Notes: a model not told the origin generated them from the letters alone. Numbered from the stretch's first letter, positions 35,959 through 44,732 are shown. The stretch: 64,000 nucleotides of DNA from Cohnella terricola (GCF_007786475.1 NZ_VNJJ01000019.1:17000-80999), one strand, 5' to 3'. Translations and numbers: made by a program.

Positions 35959-37034
35959 GCAAACATTTACGGATCGGCATTATCGGCAGCGGGGGCATCG
36001 CCAGAGCCCATGTAGCGGCATACAGGCAGCTGCCTTTCGTGGAAATCGTAGCCGTCGCCGACGTCATTCCCGGGAAGGCAGGTCAGTTCGTCGAGGCCGA
36101 ACAGCTCGTCGGGGCTGCCGCATACGACGGACATCAGAAGCTGTTGGAACAAGAGCTCGACGGTGTCAGCATCTGCACGCCGAACGTTTCGCACCACGCA
36201 ACGACGGTAGACGCCTTGCGCGCAGGCAAGCAGGTGTTGCTTGAGAAACCGATGTCCGTTACGCTTGCCGAGGCCGTGGAGATGACGCAAGTTGCCCGCG
36301 AGACGGGCAATATGCTGACGATCGGCTTCCAACCGCGTTACGATCCGAACATGAAGCTGCTGCAGGAGATCGTGCAATCGGGGCGGCTCGGCAAGGTGTA
36401 TTACGCTGAGACCGGAGGCGGCCGCCGTCGCGGGATGCCTGGGGGCACGTTCATCAGTAAGAAGCTGGCTGGAGCGGGAGCGATGGCCGACATCGGCTGT
36501 TATTCGCTGGACATGGCGCTTAACGCACTTGGCTATCCGCGCCCAATCACCGTCTCCGCATATACGTCGAATCATTTCGGACGCAATCCTCTTTATCATT
36601 CGGAGGCCGCGAAGTTCGAAGTGGAAGATTTCGGCGTAGCCATGGTTCGTTTCGAGAACGATCTCGTGCTGCAATTCAAAATCTCTTGGGCGATGCACAT
36701 GGACACGCTAGGAGCGACAATGTTCCTCGGCACGGACGCCGGTTTGAAAATCACGCCTGCGGGCAGCGGCCCATGGTCGGGCGTGTGGGACGGCGCGGTC
36801 GGCTCAATGACCATGTTCCATGACGAGTACGGCGGCCATACGAGCACGCCGGTTCCGCTTATCGAGCACAAGCTGAATTTGTTCCACGAGAAAGTCCGGG
36901 ACTTCGCCGAAGCGGTTCGCGACGGGCGTCCGGCACCGATCCCGGGCGAGCAAATTCTGATCCAGCAAGCGATTATCGACGGTGTGCTCCGCTCATCCGA
37001 GGCCGGCCGCGAAGTGTCGATCGAATTGCCGTAA
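35955..37034 (+). CDS. Gfo/Idh/MocA-family oxidoreductase
   Basis: 359 residues with a canonical N-terminal NAD(P) fold, LRIGIIGSGGIARAHVAAYRQ, the SICTPNVSHHATTVDALRAGKQVLLEKP segment with the EKP motif, and GAGAMADIGCYSLDMALNALG near the active site. The ATG overlaps the stop of the AraC gene (ATGA), and GGAGAGAAGGAAG provides the ribosome site. A strong terminator follows nine bases after the stop. Like its partner at 33901 it probably oxidises a sugar or sugar alcohol. Two family members with an AraC regulator often make up a short catabolic route, but the substrate is unknown. Confidence 0.93.
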   Translation: MSKHLRIGIIGSGGIARAHVAAYRQLPFVEIVAVADVIPGKAGQFVEAEQLVGAAAYDGHQKLLEQELDGVSICTPNVSHHATTVDALRAGKQVLLEKPMSVTLAEAVEMTQVARETGNMLTIGFQPRYDPNMKLLQEIVQSGRLGKVYYAETGGGRRRGMPGGTFISKKLAGAGAMADIGCYSLDMALNALGYPRPITVSAYTSNHFGRNPLYHSEAAKFEVEDFGVAMVRFENDLVLQFKISWAMHMDTLGATMFLGTDAGLKITPAGSGPWSGVWDGAVGSMTMFHDEYGGHTSTPVPLIEHKLNLFHEKVRDFAEAVRDGRPAPIPGEQILIQQAIIDGVLRSSEAGREVSIELP

Positions 37035-37042
37035 GGCGTAGT

Positions 37043-37080
37043 AAAGACCGTTCCTCTCGCAAAGAGGAACGGTCTTTTTT
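37043..37080 (+). terminator. Rho-independent terminator of the Gfo/Idh operon
   Basis: AAAGACCGTTCCTCT pairs perfectly with AGAGGAACGGTCTTT and ends in six T. Confidence 0.95.
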
Positions 37081-37090
37081 CATTGCACGA

Positions 37091-37320
37091 TTCTTTCGAG
37101 CAACTCCCGCGCACGGACGCCATAGTCGAAGAATTAATCGATTTTATCGAGCAACTTCCGCGCTAGGAAGCCGCAGTCGAAGAATAACTCGATTTTATCG
37201 AGCAACTCCCGCGCTAGGAAGCCGCAGTCGAAGAATAACTCGATTTTATCGAGCAACTCCCGCGCTAGGACGCCACAGTCGAAGAATTACTCGATTCTTT
37301 CGAGCAACTCCCGGCGAACT
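37091..37320. repeat. Intergenic array A: 51 bp tandem repeat, about 4.5 copies
   Basis: CGAGCAACT occurs at 37097, 37148, 37199, 37250 and 37301, exactly 51 bp apart. The middle units are almost identical. Each contains a small palindrome, CTCGAT-TTT-ATCGAG, before the CAACT. It fills the 312-base space between the operon terminator and the convergent tgl gene, and no credible gene runs through it. Confidence 0.95.
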
Positions 37321-37346
37321 GAGGCCATTTTAAAAATACGCCATGT

Positions 37347-38132
37347 TCAAGAACATCGATACAAATAGGACCGCATGCCGATCCGGGCGGTTATCGGTCT
37401 TTCTAGCTTGCGCAAATGTTCGAAGTCGGGATGCTCCACCTCATCGGTGAGATAAGCGGATGTCATGCTTCCGGGTATTCTGATCTTATTCAGAGCGGCG
37501 ATTATCTCCTCCTGCGACCGGATTCCGATCCCATGGCCGAAATATTGGTCGACGCCAAGCATGATCGCATTTTCTCCCTGCCATTCAGGCTTATCCGGAT
37601 CGTGATCGGGATTCTTGAAATAAAGCACGTCCCCGGGGTAGGCCTCGTTTTTATCGTTCACCGTAATTAACCGCAGATTGCTGTCGTATTGCCAGTCGTA
37701 CAAGAGCAAATTCTTAAAATGGGCATTAAACGTGTCATACCCGATCGACTCCATCACGGCCTTATACAAAATGATGACCATCGCGGTCGCGCATTCGAAT
37801 GAATATAACGAGCCGTTTGCGAAAATATCGTTAATCGCGTCGGACGCAAGCACGCCGGGATTTTGTCGGAAACCTCCGTTCTCCGTCCGGGACCAATACC
37901 GCTCGTTCGCGCGGTCATCATCGAAAGTAGCGAAGCTTACCCCGCTTGCGTTCATGCTTCTGGCCGCATCTACGATCCGGCTTCTCATACGCAGCTCGAA
38001 TATCAAAGCTTCCGGGGAATCGTATGAATAGACGACAGGACTTTGTTGTTTTGCGAGTAAAATCTCCCGTTCAAGTTCAGTCAATACGGACTGATCGAAC
38101 GAGCCGATATCCATTCCTGATATTTGGATCAT
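37347..38132 (-). CDS. tgl: Protein-glutamine gamma-glutamyltransferase (spore coat transglutaminase)
   Basis: 261 residues, close to the ~245 of Bacillus Tgl. The catalytic cysteine is Cys114 in SFECATAMVIILYKA, and Glu187 (WQGENAIML) and His200 (DQYFGHGIGI) complete the catalytic set known for B. subtilis Tgl (Cys116, Glu187, His200). Other family signatures are FELRMRSRIVDAA, YDTFNAHFKNLLLYDW and GDVLYFKNPDHDP. The enzyme makes epsilon-(gamma-glutamyl)lysine cross-links in the spore coat late in sporulation. The ATG at 38132 has AGGAGGAG upstream. It is a single gene divergent from marR. Its presence supports a spore-forming host. Confidence 0.95.
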   Translation of the reverse strand: MIQISGMDIGSFDQSVLTELEREILLAKQQSPVVYSYDSPEALIFELRMRSRIVDAARSMNASGVSFATFDDDRANERYWSRTENGGFRQNPGVLASDAINDIFANGSLYSFECATAMVIILYKAVMESIGYDTFNAHFKNLLLYDWQYDSNLRLITVNDKNEAYPGDVLYFKNPDHDPDKPEWQGENAIMLGVDQYFGHGIGIRSQEEIIAALNKIRIPGSMTSAYLTDEVEHPDFEHLRKLERPITARIGMRSYLYRCS

Positions 38133-38207
38133 TCCGCTCCTCCTTCATATTCGGTTTTCAGCCCATAAACCATTGTACGAGGGAGAACGGGATTTGGTGA
38201 GGTTAGG

Positions 38208-38250
38208 TTTACAAATATAGTTGTGCATAATATAATTGTTTACACAACTA
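38208..38250 (+). promoter_or_regulatory. marR promoter with overlapping operator
   Basis: TTTACA (38208) and TATAAT (38231) are spaced by 17 bases. An inverted repeat TAGTTGTG (38218) / CACAACTA (38243) spans the -10 box, as expected for MarR autorepression. Confidence 0.8.
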
Positions 38251-38285
38251 ATTAATTCGACGAAAAAAAGGAGAATCGAATTCGA

Positions 38286-38738
38286 ATGACACTTCACGAT
38301 AACGATCTGAAACGATCGGCCGGATTTATGATGGGAACGGCCTATCGCAAAATATCGGCACTATTCCAAAGCAAGCTTAAAGAGTACGACATTACCACGG
38401 AACAATGGTCGGTCCTCTACCAGGTCGATCAATCCGAAGGGCTGATTCAGAAGGAAATCGCGGAGAGATCCGGCAAAGACAGACCCGCGACGACGAGAAT
38501 ACTGGACCAACTGGAACAGAAGGGACTGGTCGGCAAGCGTGTCGGAGAGCACGATCGCCGTTCCTTCAAGGTCTATATTACGGACAAGGGGAGAGAGCTC
38601 GTACAGCGGACGGCGCCGATTGAACGGCAATTAAACGCGGATCTGCGCCAATGCTTATCTGAGGAAGAATACGATGTATTGCTCGAGCTTCTGTACAGGA
38701 TGTACCGGCATGCGAGCGACATCGCGGAAAGAGATTAG
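38286..38738 (+). CDS. MarR-family transcriptional regulator
   Basis: 150 residues with the MarR winged helix: ITTEQWSVLYQVDQSEGLIQKEIAER, then DRPATTRILDQLEQKGLV and the wing VGEHDRRSFKVYITDKGREL. An AAGGAG site precedes the ATG. The strong promoter upstream is overlapped by a TAGTTGTG/CACAACTA inverted repeat, so autorepression relieved by a ligand is likely. The stop is 13 bases from the start of the MFS exporter gene, making a standard MarR-efflux operon whose inducer is probably a toxic aromatic or drug. Confidence 0.94.
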   Translation: MTLHDNDLKRSAGFMMGTAYRKISALFQSKLKEYDITTEQWSVLYQVDQSEGLIQKEIAERSGKDRPATTRILDQLEQKGLVGKRVGEHDRRSFKVYITDKGRELVQRTAPIERQLNADLRQCLSEEEYDVLLELLYRMYRHASDIAERD

Positions 38739-38751
38739 GAGTGGATCAATC

Positions 38752-39957
38752 TTGCAAGATCGGCAACTAAATCAATCAACAAGACTTTGGACGAAGTCTT
38801 TTATCGCTTTAACGATCAGTTCTTTTCTATTGTTTCTGAATTTGCAGATGCTGCTGGCGGCGTTCCCGTCTTACGTGCAAAAAAAGTTCCAAGCGGACGA
38901 TATGACTCTCAGCCTTGTGACGAGCGTCTTCGCGTTATCCGCGATCGTCGCTCGGTTCGTGACGGCCGCGCTCATGCGCAAGGTCGGACGCAAAGCGCTG
39001 CTCTACACCGGACTCGGAATCGGAGCCGTCGTTACTTTGATTTATATCCTCGCGAACTCCATCGGTTCTTTGCTGCTGATGCGGGTCGGCTACGGAATCG
39101 GCTTCGGGATGGCGAGCACGATTATCCCGACACTCGTATCCCGGATCATTCCCGCCAGCCGGATGGGAGAAGGCATCGGGTATTTCGGATTGTCGACAAG
39201 TCTGGCCATGTCGATTGGCCCGATGATCGGGTTAAACGTCATGAAAGAGGCTGGTTTCGATAAGCTGGCGATGGCCGGCGCGGCGACTCTGCTGCTGGCG
39301 TTTCCGATCCTTCTTCTGACGCGGGCGATTCCGCCCCAACCTCGGAACCCCGTTTCTTCTTCCACGGGAACCCGGGAGAAAGTGCCTTTTAACAAGCGTT
39401 TGATCTTCCCTGCTTCGCTTAACGTTCTTCTCGCGATTACTTACGGAGGACTGCTCAGCTTCATCGCATTGTTCGGAGAATCGGTTCATCTGGAGCAAGT
39501 CGGCCTCTTTTTCCTATTTAACGCGATTACCATTATTATTATTCGGCCGATCTCCGGCAAAGTATTCGACCGCAAGGGACATGCGGCGGTATTGATTCCC
39601 GCGGTGATATGCGTGATCTCAAGCTTGGCCGTGCTTTCCTACGCGACGACGATGCCGCTTCTTATCATATCCGCTTTGCTGTACGGACTCGGGTTCGGCG
39701 CGATCCAACCGACGATCCAGGCTTGGATGCTTCGTTCCTCGGCGCAGGCGCAGTACGGAATGGCCAATAGCATGTTCTATAATTCAACGGATCTTGGCGT
39801 AGCTTCGGGAGCGTTCATCTTAGGCGCGATCTCCGCCGCCACTGATTACGCGGTTATGTATCGTTATGCCGCAGGGTTTATGGCACTTTTCCTCGTTCTG
39901 TTCGCGGCGGTCCATTTCCGCGCCAAGACGCTTAATAAAGAAGCTGCCCTTTCCTGA
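38752..39957 (+). CDS. MFS transporter, 12-span efflux type
   Basis: 401 residues from TTG 38752, which has AGGAG ten bases upstream; the open frame reaches back into marR but without a ribosome site. Twelve hydrophobic spans are visible, with the MFS loop signatures RKVGRKALLYTGLG after span 2 and KVFDRKGHAAVLIP after span 8. The sequence resembles the YfcJ/YhhS-type Bcr-like group of major facilitator exporters. As the second gene of a marR operon it is inferred to be a drug or metabolite exporter driven by the proton gradient. Confidence 0.9.
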   Translation: MQDRQLNQSTRLWTKSFIALTISSFLLFLNLQMLLAAFPSYVQKKFQADDMTLSLVTSVFALSAIVARFVTAALMRKVGRKALLYTGLGIGAVVTLIYILANSIGSLLLMRVGYGIGFGMASTIIPTLVSRIIPASRMGEGIGYFGLSTSLAMSIGPMIGLNVMKEAGFDKLAMAGAATLLLAFPILLLTRAIPPQPRNPVSSSTGTREKVPFNKRLIFPASLNVLLAITYGGLLSFIALFGESVHLEQVGLFFLFNAITIIIIRPISGKVFDRKGHAAVLIPAVICVISSLAVLSYATTMPLLIISALLYGLGFGAIQPTIQAWMLRSSAQAQYGMANSMFYNSTDLGVASGAFILGAISAATDYAVMYRYAAGFMALFLVLFAAVHFRAKTLNKEAALS

Positions 39958-40009
39958 TTGGCGCTATTAGATTTGGGTGATATAATGCAATTGCCGATTC
40001 TAGCGAAAT

Positions 40010-40702
40010 ATGGCAAAGAAAGAGGAGATTCCTATCAAATCTTGGATCAGGGTCGCGATATTCCTAGCGATCTCCGCATTCCTCACCCGACTTATTCCTT
40101 TTTCCGATTACTTCCGCAACGTAGATACGTTGATTCATGAACTGTCCCATGCGATTGCTACGCTGGCTCTATCCGGTCATGTCATGTTCGTGCACCTTTA
40201 TTCGGATCATAGCGGAGTCACCTATATGTCGTACGCGGGCGGATGGAGGTCTGTTCCGATCTCGCTTGCGGGATATGTAGGTTCGGCCTTGTTTACCGTA
40301 CTTCTCTTTTATTTGCATTCTATTAAAAAGGAAAAAGCGGGCTTGATTGGAATCGCGTCCTTAACGGTACTCAGCCTTGTGATCTTCGTTCGCAACGGCT
40401 ACGGCGTGGGGTGGTGCGCGGGGTTCGCGATTTTGACGATTCTGATTTGCGTGCTGAACAAGCCCGGGATCATCAAAGGATATTATTTGCTCATCGCTTT
40501 TATCTGTCTCGTAGAGTCCGTCATCAGCTCGCTGATTATCCTTTCGGCTGCGTTTCAAGACCCGAACGCGGCGGGAGACGCGGCCAGCCTGGCCGCGGAC
40601 ACGTATATTCCCGCCTTTGTCTGGGGACTGCTGTTCACGCTGTTCTCCTTAATATGCACAAGATGGTCGATCAAAATATTTTACAAGCGCGGCTTCGATT
40701 GA
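40010..40702 (+). CDS. M50B-like membrane metallopeptidase family protein
   Basis: 230 residues with five or six membrane spans and a HELSH zinc motif (HExxH) at residues about 43-47, as in the peptidase M50B family of multi-pass proteins. The second metal-binding motif of site-2 proteases is not obvious. The ATG at 40010 has no good ribosome site, and a GAGGAG occurs inside the first codons, so the true start is uncertain. It follows the MFS gene by 52 bases. It may be a regulatory intramembrane protease, but proof is lacking. Confidence 0.75.
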   Translation: MAKKEEIPIKSWIRVAIFLAISAFLTRLIPFSDYFRNVDTLIHELSHAIATLALSGHVMFVHLYSDHSGVTYMSYAGGWRSVPISLAGYVGSALFTVLLFYLHSIKKEKAGLIGIASLTVLSLVIFVRNGYGVGWCAGFAILTILICVLNKPGIIKGYYLLIAFICLVESVISSLIILSAAFQDPNAAGDAASLAADTYIPAFVWGLLFTLFSLICTRWSIKIFYKRGFD

Positions 40703-40718
40703 AGCCGCGTTTGTTTTA
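40688..40718. terminator. Terminator between convergent M50B-like and nrdD genes
   Basis: CGCGGCTTC pairs perfectly with GAAGCCGCG around GATT and is followed by TTTGTTTT. It overlaps the end of the upstream gene and abuts the nrdD stop. Confidence 0.8.
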
Positions 40719-42584
40719 GAGCTGGTCTTCCTTTACCCGATTGCGGGTGTTCCAGTCGAACCGGCGCGCATTGCTCCAGAAGTTGTATTCTCCTTGATAA
40801 TAACCGTCCCGATCCACACTCAATTTCTTACGGGCGATCATCTTCACATATCCGATGACTCTGCTGAATGTGGCGATGTCATCGCTGCCGCAGACCGGGC
40901 AAGCGGCGATGTTTTTTCCATCTTCCGCGACGATCTGCTGTCCGCAGGCCAGACAGCTAGTCAGGGTAGGCGTCAAGGTGATATATTGGATCGGTTTTTC
41001 GAAGATGCGCTTGAGATAATCGGCTAGACGCCAAGGCGGCAGCTTACTCTCCAAGAAGTGGTGAAGAATGCTTCCGGAGGTCGCGTAAGCTTGGAATTCC
41101 GCGCTGTTCTCGATTTGGCGAAGAAAATCGTCCTCGCTGAAAGGGAGCATACATCCCGAGGTCAAATAACCATCGTGGCGGGCCAGCTTAATCGCCGCAT
41201 TTTCCCCCGGTGCGTATTCGATCCCGCAGGCGACTTGGTCTCTCACGATAAAGTCGTTGATAACCTCCGTCATAAACTGCATGATGCGGTGCGCGAGCTG
41301 TTTGCCCGCCGGGTTATTCATGCCTCCGGGATAACCGGCGTTAATAAGCCCTTCGTGCATCCCAGCAACGCCGAACACGTTAAAGTAGTTGGATAAATCC
41401 CGGTTTAAGGCGAAGAAGGTCGGATAGAGCTCTTTGTTTTGTTCGATCCATTTTCTTTTTGCCATATGGCCTTCTTGCATGACGTTGAGCAGTTCCTTGA
41501 TTTTGTCGAATAACAATCGCTCGTCGTGCCCGTATTCCATCAACACCCTGTTTAAGTTCAGATTCAATACTTGCACGGCACCGGTCGAACCCGTAGAACT
41601 GCCGAAGATTCCGCTTCCTGCCCTGGATAGAACGGACAAATCGATCTGCAGACGACAGCATAAGCTGCGACTGACTTCCGGATCCCGCGGTTTCAGATAC
41701 GGATTCAGCTTGCGGTAATATTCATCCTCGAAGGGTGCGGAACGGAAATTCTCGAAATAGACTCCACCCCATCTGTACATCCCGTCCAGCAGTTCGTGGA
41801 AGAGAAGATTGTCATAGTCGAAGCCGTCGTCGATCGGTACCGTAATCAGGGGGAAAGTAAACGGAATGCCGGTACCGGTTCCCTGCTTCATGACCTCGAT
41901 GATGGCTTGGTTAATTCGATCGAAGTACTCAGTCGGAACGTCTTGATACCGAAAGTTCATCGGGGAGCCGCCGATTACGACAAATTCATTTTTGATCTCG
42001 TCGGACGGTTTGCCGAATTCCAGCGTAATGTTGGTGAATGCCGATTGGGAGCCGCTGCGCAGCGGCATGTTCATCTCCCAGATCAGACTTTGGAACAGCT
42101 GCTTCAGGTCGTCCTCCGAGTACAAGCGGCCGTTCAAAGTCTCCTCCATATATAGATACGAAGCGGAAACGGTCGTCATCTGCGATAACATGACCGCTCC
42201 GGAAACTTGCTGGGACATAAGCACGACGATATTGCTGAAGTGACGCAACAGCGTGTCTAGCCTGCGGGTCGGCTTCGATGCGGTCATGTTTTTGGCTAAC
42301 GTTGGAATTCCGTTCATGGCAATATCTTTGCATGACACGCTTACGCAATATGGACTTAGCTGCTTATCATGGATATAGACTACCCCGTCCTCATATAATT
42401 CGGTCAACCAGGCGGGCATTATGGATTGCAGCAAAAACCGCTCTTCGGCATGATTGGTCAAGTTATGACGAAGCAGAGGGAGGGAATAGACGTAATTGCT
42501 GTTCTCTCTTTTTAAGTAGTCAGCTTGCTTGGTTTCGGATGGCGAAGTGAAAGTGGCAATAATTTCTTCAGAACGACGAAACAT
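40716..42584 (-). CDS. nrdD: Anaerobic (class III) ribonucleoside-triphosphate reductase
   Basis: 622 residues from ATG 42584, which has GGAGG nine bases upstream; the GTG at 42599 overlaps that site. The glycyl-radical residue is about Gly578 in SRVIGYVKMI, and the C-terminal zinc site is CLACG ... CPVCG, both diagnostic of NrdD. Internal conserved parts include LSPYCVSVSCKDIAMNG and FGVAGMHEGLINAGYPGG. It reduces ribonucleotides without oxygen after activation by the NrdG radical-SAM protein, whose gene lies upstream and overlaps by 17 bases. At about 620 residues it belongs to the shorter NrdD type without a long ATP-cone. It should be shut down in air and induced by anoxia through the NrdR and Fnr-type sites at 43306-43374. 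Confidence 0.95.
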   Translation of the reverse strand: MFRRSEEIIATFTSPSETKQADYLKRENSNYVYSLPLLRHNLTNHAEERFLLQSIMPAWLTELYEDGVVYIHDKQLSPYCVSVSCKDIAMNGIPTLAKNMTASKPTRRLDTLLRHFSNIVVLMSQQVSGAVMLSQMTTVSASYLYMEETLNGRLYSEDDLKQLFQSLIWEMNMPLRSGSQSAFTNITLEFGKPSDEIKNEFVVIGGSPMNFRYQDVPTEYFDRINQAIIEVMKQGTGTGIPFTFPLITVPIDDGFDYDNLLFHELLDGMYRWGGVYFENFRSAPFEDEYYRKLNPYLKPRDPEVSRSLCCRLQIDLSVLSRAGSGIFGSSTGSTGAVQVLNLNLNRVLMEYGHDERLLFDKIKELLNVMQEGHMAKRKWIEQNKELYPTFFALNRDLSNYFNVFGVAGMHEGLINAGYPGGMNNPAGKQLAHRIMQFMTEVINDFIVRDQVACGIEYAPGENAAIKLARHDGYLTSGCMLPFSEDDFLRQIENSAEFQAYATSGSILHHFLESKLPPWRLADYLKRIFEKPIQYITLTPTLTSCLACGQQIVAEDGKNIAACPVCGSDDIATFSRVIGYVKMIARKKLSVDRDGYYQGEYNFWSNARRFDWNTRNRVKEDQL

Positions 42585-43283
42585 GATCTTGGCCTCCACC
42601 CATTGGGGAATATATTCCTGTTGCCGCAGGTTGCGGATAAAAAGGATTCAAGAAATAGGGAACATTGCTGCCGTATTTGTTTTTCAACCGGCTGACATAG
42701 ATCCGAATTTGCTCGAAAAACTCTTCGCTTAGCATGGGATAACGAACCGTCCTGACCTGGCTCAGCTTGCTGTTATGGCGAATGACGATCTCTACCGACT
42801 CTAGAATGTTTCGGAGGAACTGCTTGGAAGGGGCGACTCCGATTATGGCTTCATAAACTTCGCGGTCATCCAGCGGGCCCAAACCGTGATAAGGCAGTTT
42901 CATATCGACGTGCGCGCCATCGATGAGACGGCCGGCGAGCAAATCTTGCAATTTCTCGGGGAAAGTACCGTTTGTAAAAACAATGATTTTGCCTCGGAAG
43001 ACCTCGCGAACTTGCTTGAGGAATTCAACGATTTCGGATGACGGGCCGATCAAAACTCTCCGCCGCTAAACAGCACCGCGTCGAACATCGCATCGTATCC
43101 GCTAAGCCTCTCGACGACTTGTGCGCCGGATAGATGGTCCTTCGGCGGTTTCGCGATCAGTTCGTCTGCATTATGGCATCCGTAACAGCGCATATTGCAA
43201 CCGTTCCAAGCGTGGATCAGCAAAGAAAGTTGTCCGGGCAAATCGTCGAACGTTCTTATGAATCGCGGGTAGAATGCGAGCAT
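42568..43283 (-). CDS. nrdG: NrdG radical-SAM activase, reading frame interrupted by a one-base shift
   Basis: Two overlapping frames together make one NrdG protein. The first runs from ATG 43283 (AAAGGAG upstream) and includes the iron-sulfur motif CNMRCYGC (C-x3-C-x2-C) and FSGGEF before a TGA at 43050-43052. The second continues in the -1 frame from TTG 43053 with IGPSSEIVEFLKQVREVF, the middle and end of a radical-SAM activase. The join is at a run of four T (minus strand GAGTTTTGATC); a fifth T would restore EFLIGP. It could be a true frameshift mutation, a sequencing error in a homopolymer, or a -1 recoding site. NrdG makes the glycyl radical in NrdD, so loss should block anaerobic growth. 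A separate downstream protein starting at TTG is also formally possible. Confidence 0.88.
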
Positions 43284-43305
43284 GAGATTCTCCTTTCTGC
43301 TGAAA

Positions 43306-43353
43306 ACACTATATTTTGTGCTCATGTAAAATGTATAGCACAATATGTTGAAT
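43306..43353 (-). promoter_or_regulatory. Tandem NrdR boxes upstream of nrdGD
   Basis: ACACTATATTTTGTGC (43306-43321) and GCACAATATGTTGAAT (43338-43353) each fit the NrdR box consensus acaCwAtATaTwGtgt with one core mismatch. Their centres are 32 bp apart, the three-turn spacing typical of NrdR box pairs. NrdR is the ATP/dATP-sensing repressor of ribonucleotide reductase genes. Confidence 0.85.
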
Positions 43354-43358
43354 TCATA

Positions 43359-43374
43359 TGTGATTATTATCACA
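43359..43374 (-). promoter_or_regulatory. Fnr/Crp-type palindrome upstream of nrdGD
   Basis: TGTGATTATTATCACA is a perfect TGTGA-N6-TCACA inverted repeat, the Bacillus Fnr box. It lies about 76 bp upstream of the nrdG start, beyond the NrdR boxes, where an activator would bind. Confidence 0.82.
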
Positions 43375-43543
43375 AGCGAAATCTGCCGGCAGCCGCACAA
43401 TCGGGATGGTTCATCATGACGCCGCCTGTCGCCGCTTAACGGCGTTCTGCTTGTCAGGCTCGTCAAACTAGTCCGCATAATCGTCCAAGTCTCCTCATAG
43501 AAATGAAGCATGGATTGATTAATGTGCTGAGGGGTGGATGGGC

Positions 43544-44689
43544 ATGCATCGTCGGATTTCATGGATCGCCGCCGTCGCGGTCGCGATGGTTGTTATCTTG
43601 GCCGGTTGCGGAAGCAAGAACGCGGATTCGATCGTGAAGGACCTGGACAAAGTCGTGGGTAAAATGGAAAGCTATGAAGGCAGCGGTACGATGACCTTAC
43701 ATACAGGGCAGCAGCCGCTGGAGTACAAAGTCGAAGTATGGTACCAAAAGCCGGATATGTACCGGATCGCGCTGACGAACGCCAAGCGCGACGTGACGCA
43801 GATCGTGCTTCGCAACGACGAAGGGGTTTTCGTGCTGACCCCGCAGCTCAACAAAAGCTATCGCTTCCAGAGCGATTGGCCGGACAATCAAGGCCAGGTT
43901 TACCTCTATCAGACGCTCGCCAAAAGTATTCTCGTGGACAATTCCCGCCAATTCACCACGGACAAAGACAACTACGTATTCGACGTCATGGCGGGCAACT
44001 ATCAGAACGGTTCGTTCGCTCGCCAGAAAATCTGGTTATCCCAGAACGATTACGCGCCAAGACATGTCGAAGTATCCGACGCGAACGGCAACAAGATGGT
44101 CGAGGTCACATTTAATTCTTTCGAATTCGGCAAGAAGTTCGATAAGTCCGCGTTCGATATGGATAAGAACATGGGCGTCATTCCGAATTCAAAGTCCAAA
44201 CCGTCGGAGGATCGCGAAGGAGGCGGCAAAAGTCCGAATCCCTCGGCGGCGCCCAGCGCCACCCCGTCTCCGAACGCTTCGGCTTCCCCGGATGCGCAAA
44301 CTTCCGGAGAAATCTCGGAGACGCCGGAGCAACCGGTCAGCTTCTCTCTGATTGAACCGGACGTAGACGCACTGCCTGCCGGCGTGGAATTGTTGGATCA
44401 GTTCGAGGTTGCTCTCGGGGATCAAAAAGGATATGTGCTCCGCTATACGGGCAGTTCCGACTTCACGATCGTGGAGACCGCAGCCAAGGATAAGGCGGTT
44501 ACGCTTAGCGAAGGGATCGGGCTTGATCTGGGCTTTACGCTCGGCCATCTGACAGGAAGCCAGTTAAGCATGTTAAAAACGCTGACCTGGAGCTATAACG
44601 GAATCGAGTATCGCCTCACTACCGAGGATTTGCATCAAGATGATATGGCGCGAATCGCGCAGTCGATGGTGGAATCATCGGGTAAATAA
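43544..44689 (+). CDS. ydcC: YdcC-like outer-surface lipoprotein (LolA-type fold)
   Basis: 381 residues from ATG 43544 (GAGGGG nine bases upstream; ATG 43538 is too close to it). The lipobox ILAGC puts the mature cysteine near residue 22. The N-terminal domain (SYEGSGTMTLHTGQQPLEYKVEVWYQKPDMYRI) has the LolA-like beta fold of the sporulation-linked B. subtilis YdcC. A Pro/Ser/Ala linker at about 220-260 leads to a C-terminal DUF4367-like domain (YVLRYTGSSDFTIVE ... WSYNGIEYRLTTEDL). It sits in front of alr, mazE and mazF exactly as in B. subtilis. Function is unknown in detail; a membrane-associated role in sporulation is inferred from the homologue. It ends in its own terminator. Confidence 0.9.
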   Translation: MHRRISWIAAVAVAMVVILAGCGSKNADSIVKDLDKVVGKMESYEGSGTMTLHTGQQPLEYKVEVWYQKPDMYRIALTNAKRDVTQIVLRNDEGVFVLTPQLNKSYRFQSDWPDNQGQVYLYQTLAKSILVDNSRQFTTDKDNYVFDVMAGNYQNGSFARQKIWLSQNDYAPRHVEVSDANGNKMVEVTFNSFEFGKKFDKSAFDMDKNMGVIPNSKSKPSEDREGGGKSPNPSAAPSATPSPNASASPDAQTSGEISETPEQPVSFSLIEPDVDALPAGVELLDQFEVALGDQKGYVLRYTGSSDFTIVETAAKDKAVTLSEGIGLDLGFTLGHLTGSQLSMLKTLTWSYNGIEYRLTTEDLHQDDMARIAQSMVESSGK

Positions 44690-44701
44690 GCGGAGCGCGC
44701 G

Positions 44702-44732
44702 AGGCCGATCGTCTGACGATCGGCCTTCCTTC
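44702..44732 (+). terminator. Terminator after ydcC
   Basis: AGGCCGATCGT pairs perfectly with ACGATCGGCCT, loop CTG, followed by a T/C-rich tail. Confidence 0.8.

Noticed and set aside
37091..37320. Array A as a CRISPR array
   Set aside because: The whole 51 bp unit is repeated, with no unique spacers, and no cas gene is nearby.
43284..43562. Long N-terminal extension of the nrdG frame to 43562
   Set aside because: It covers the NrdR and Fnr boxes and overlaps the divergent ydcC start; the ATG at 43283 with AAAGGAG is the family start.
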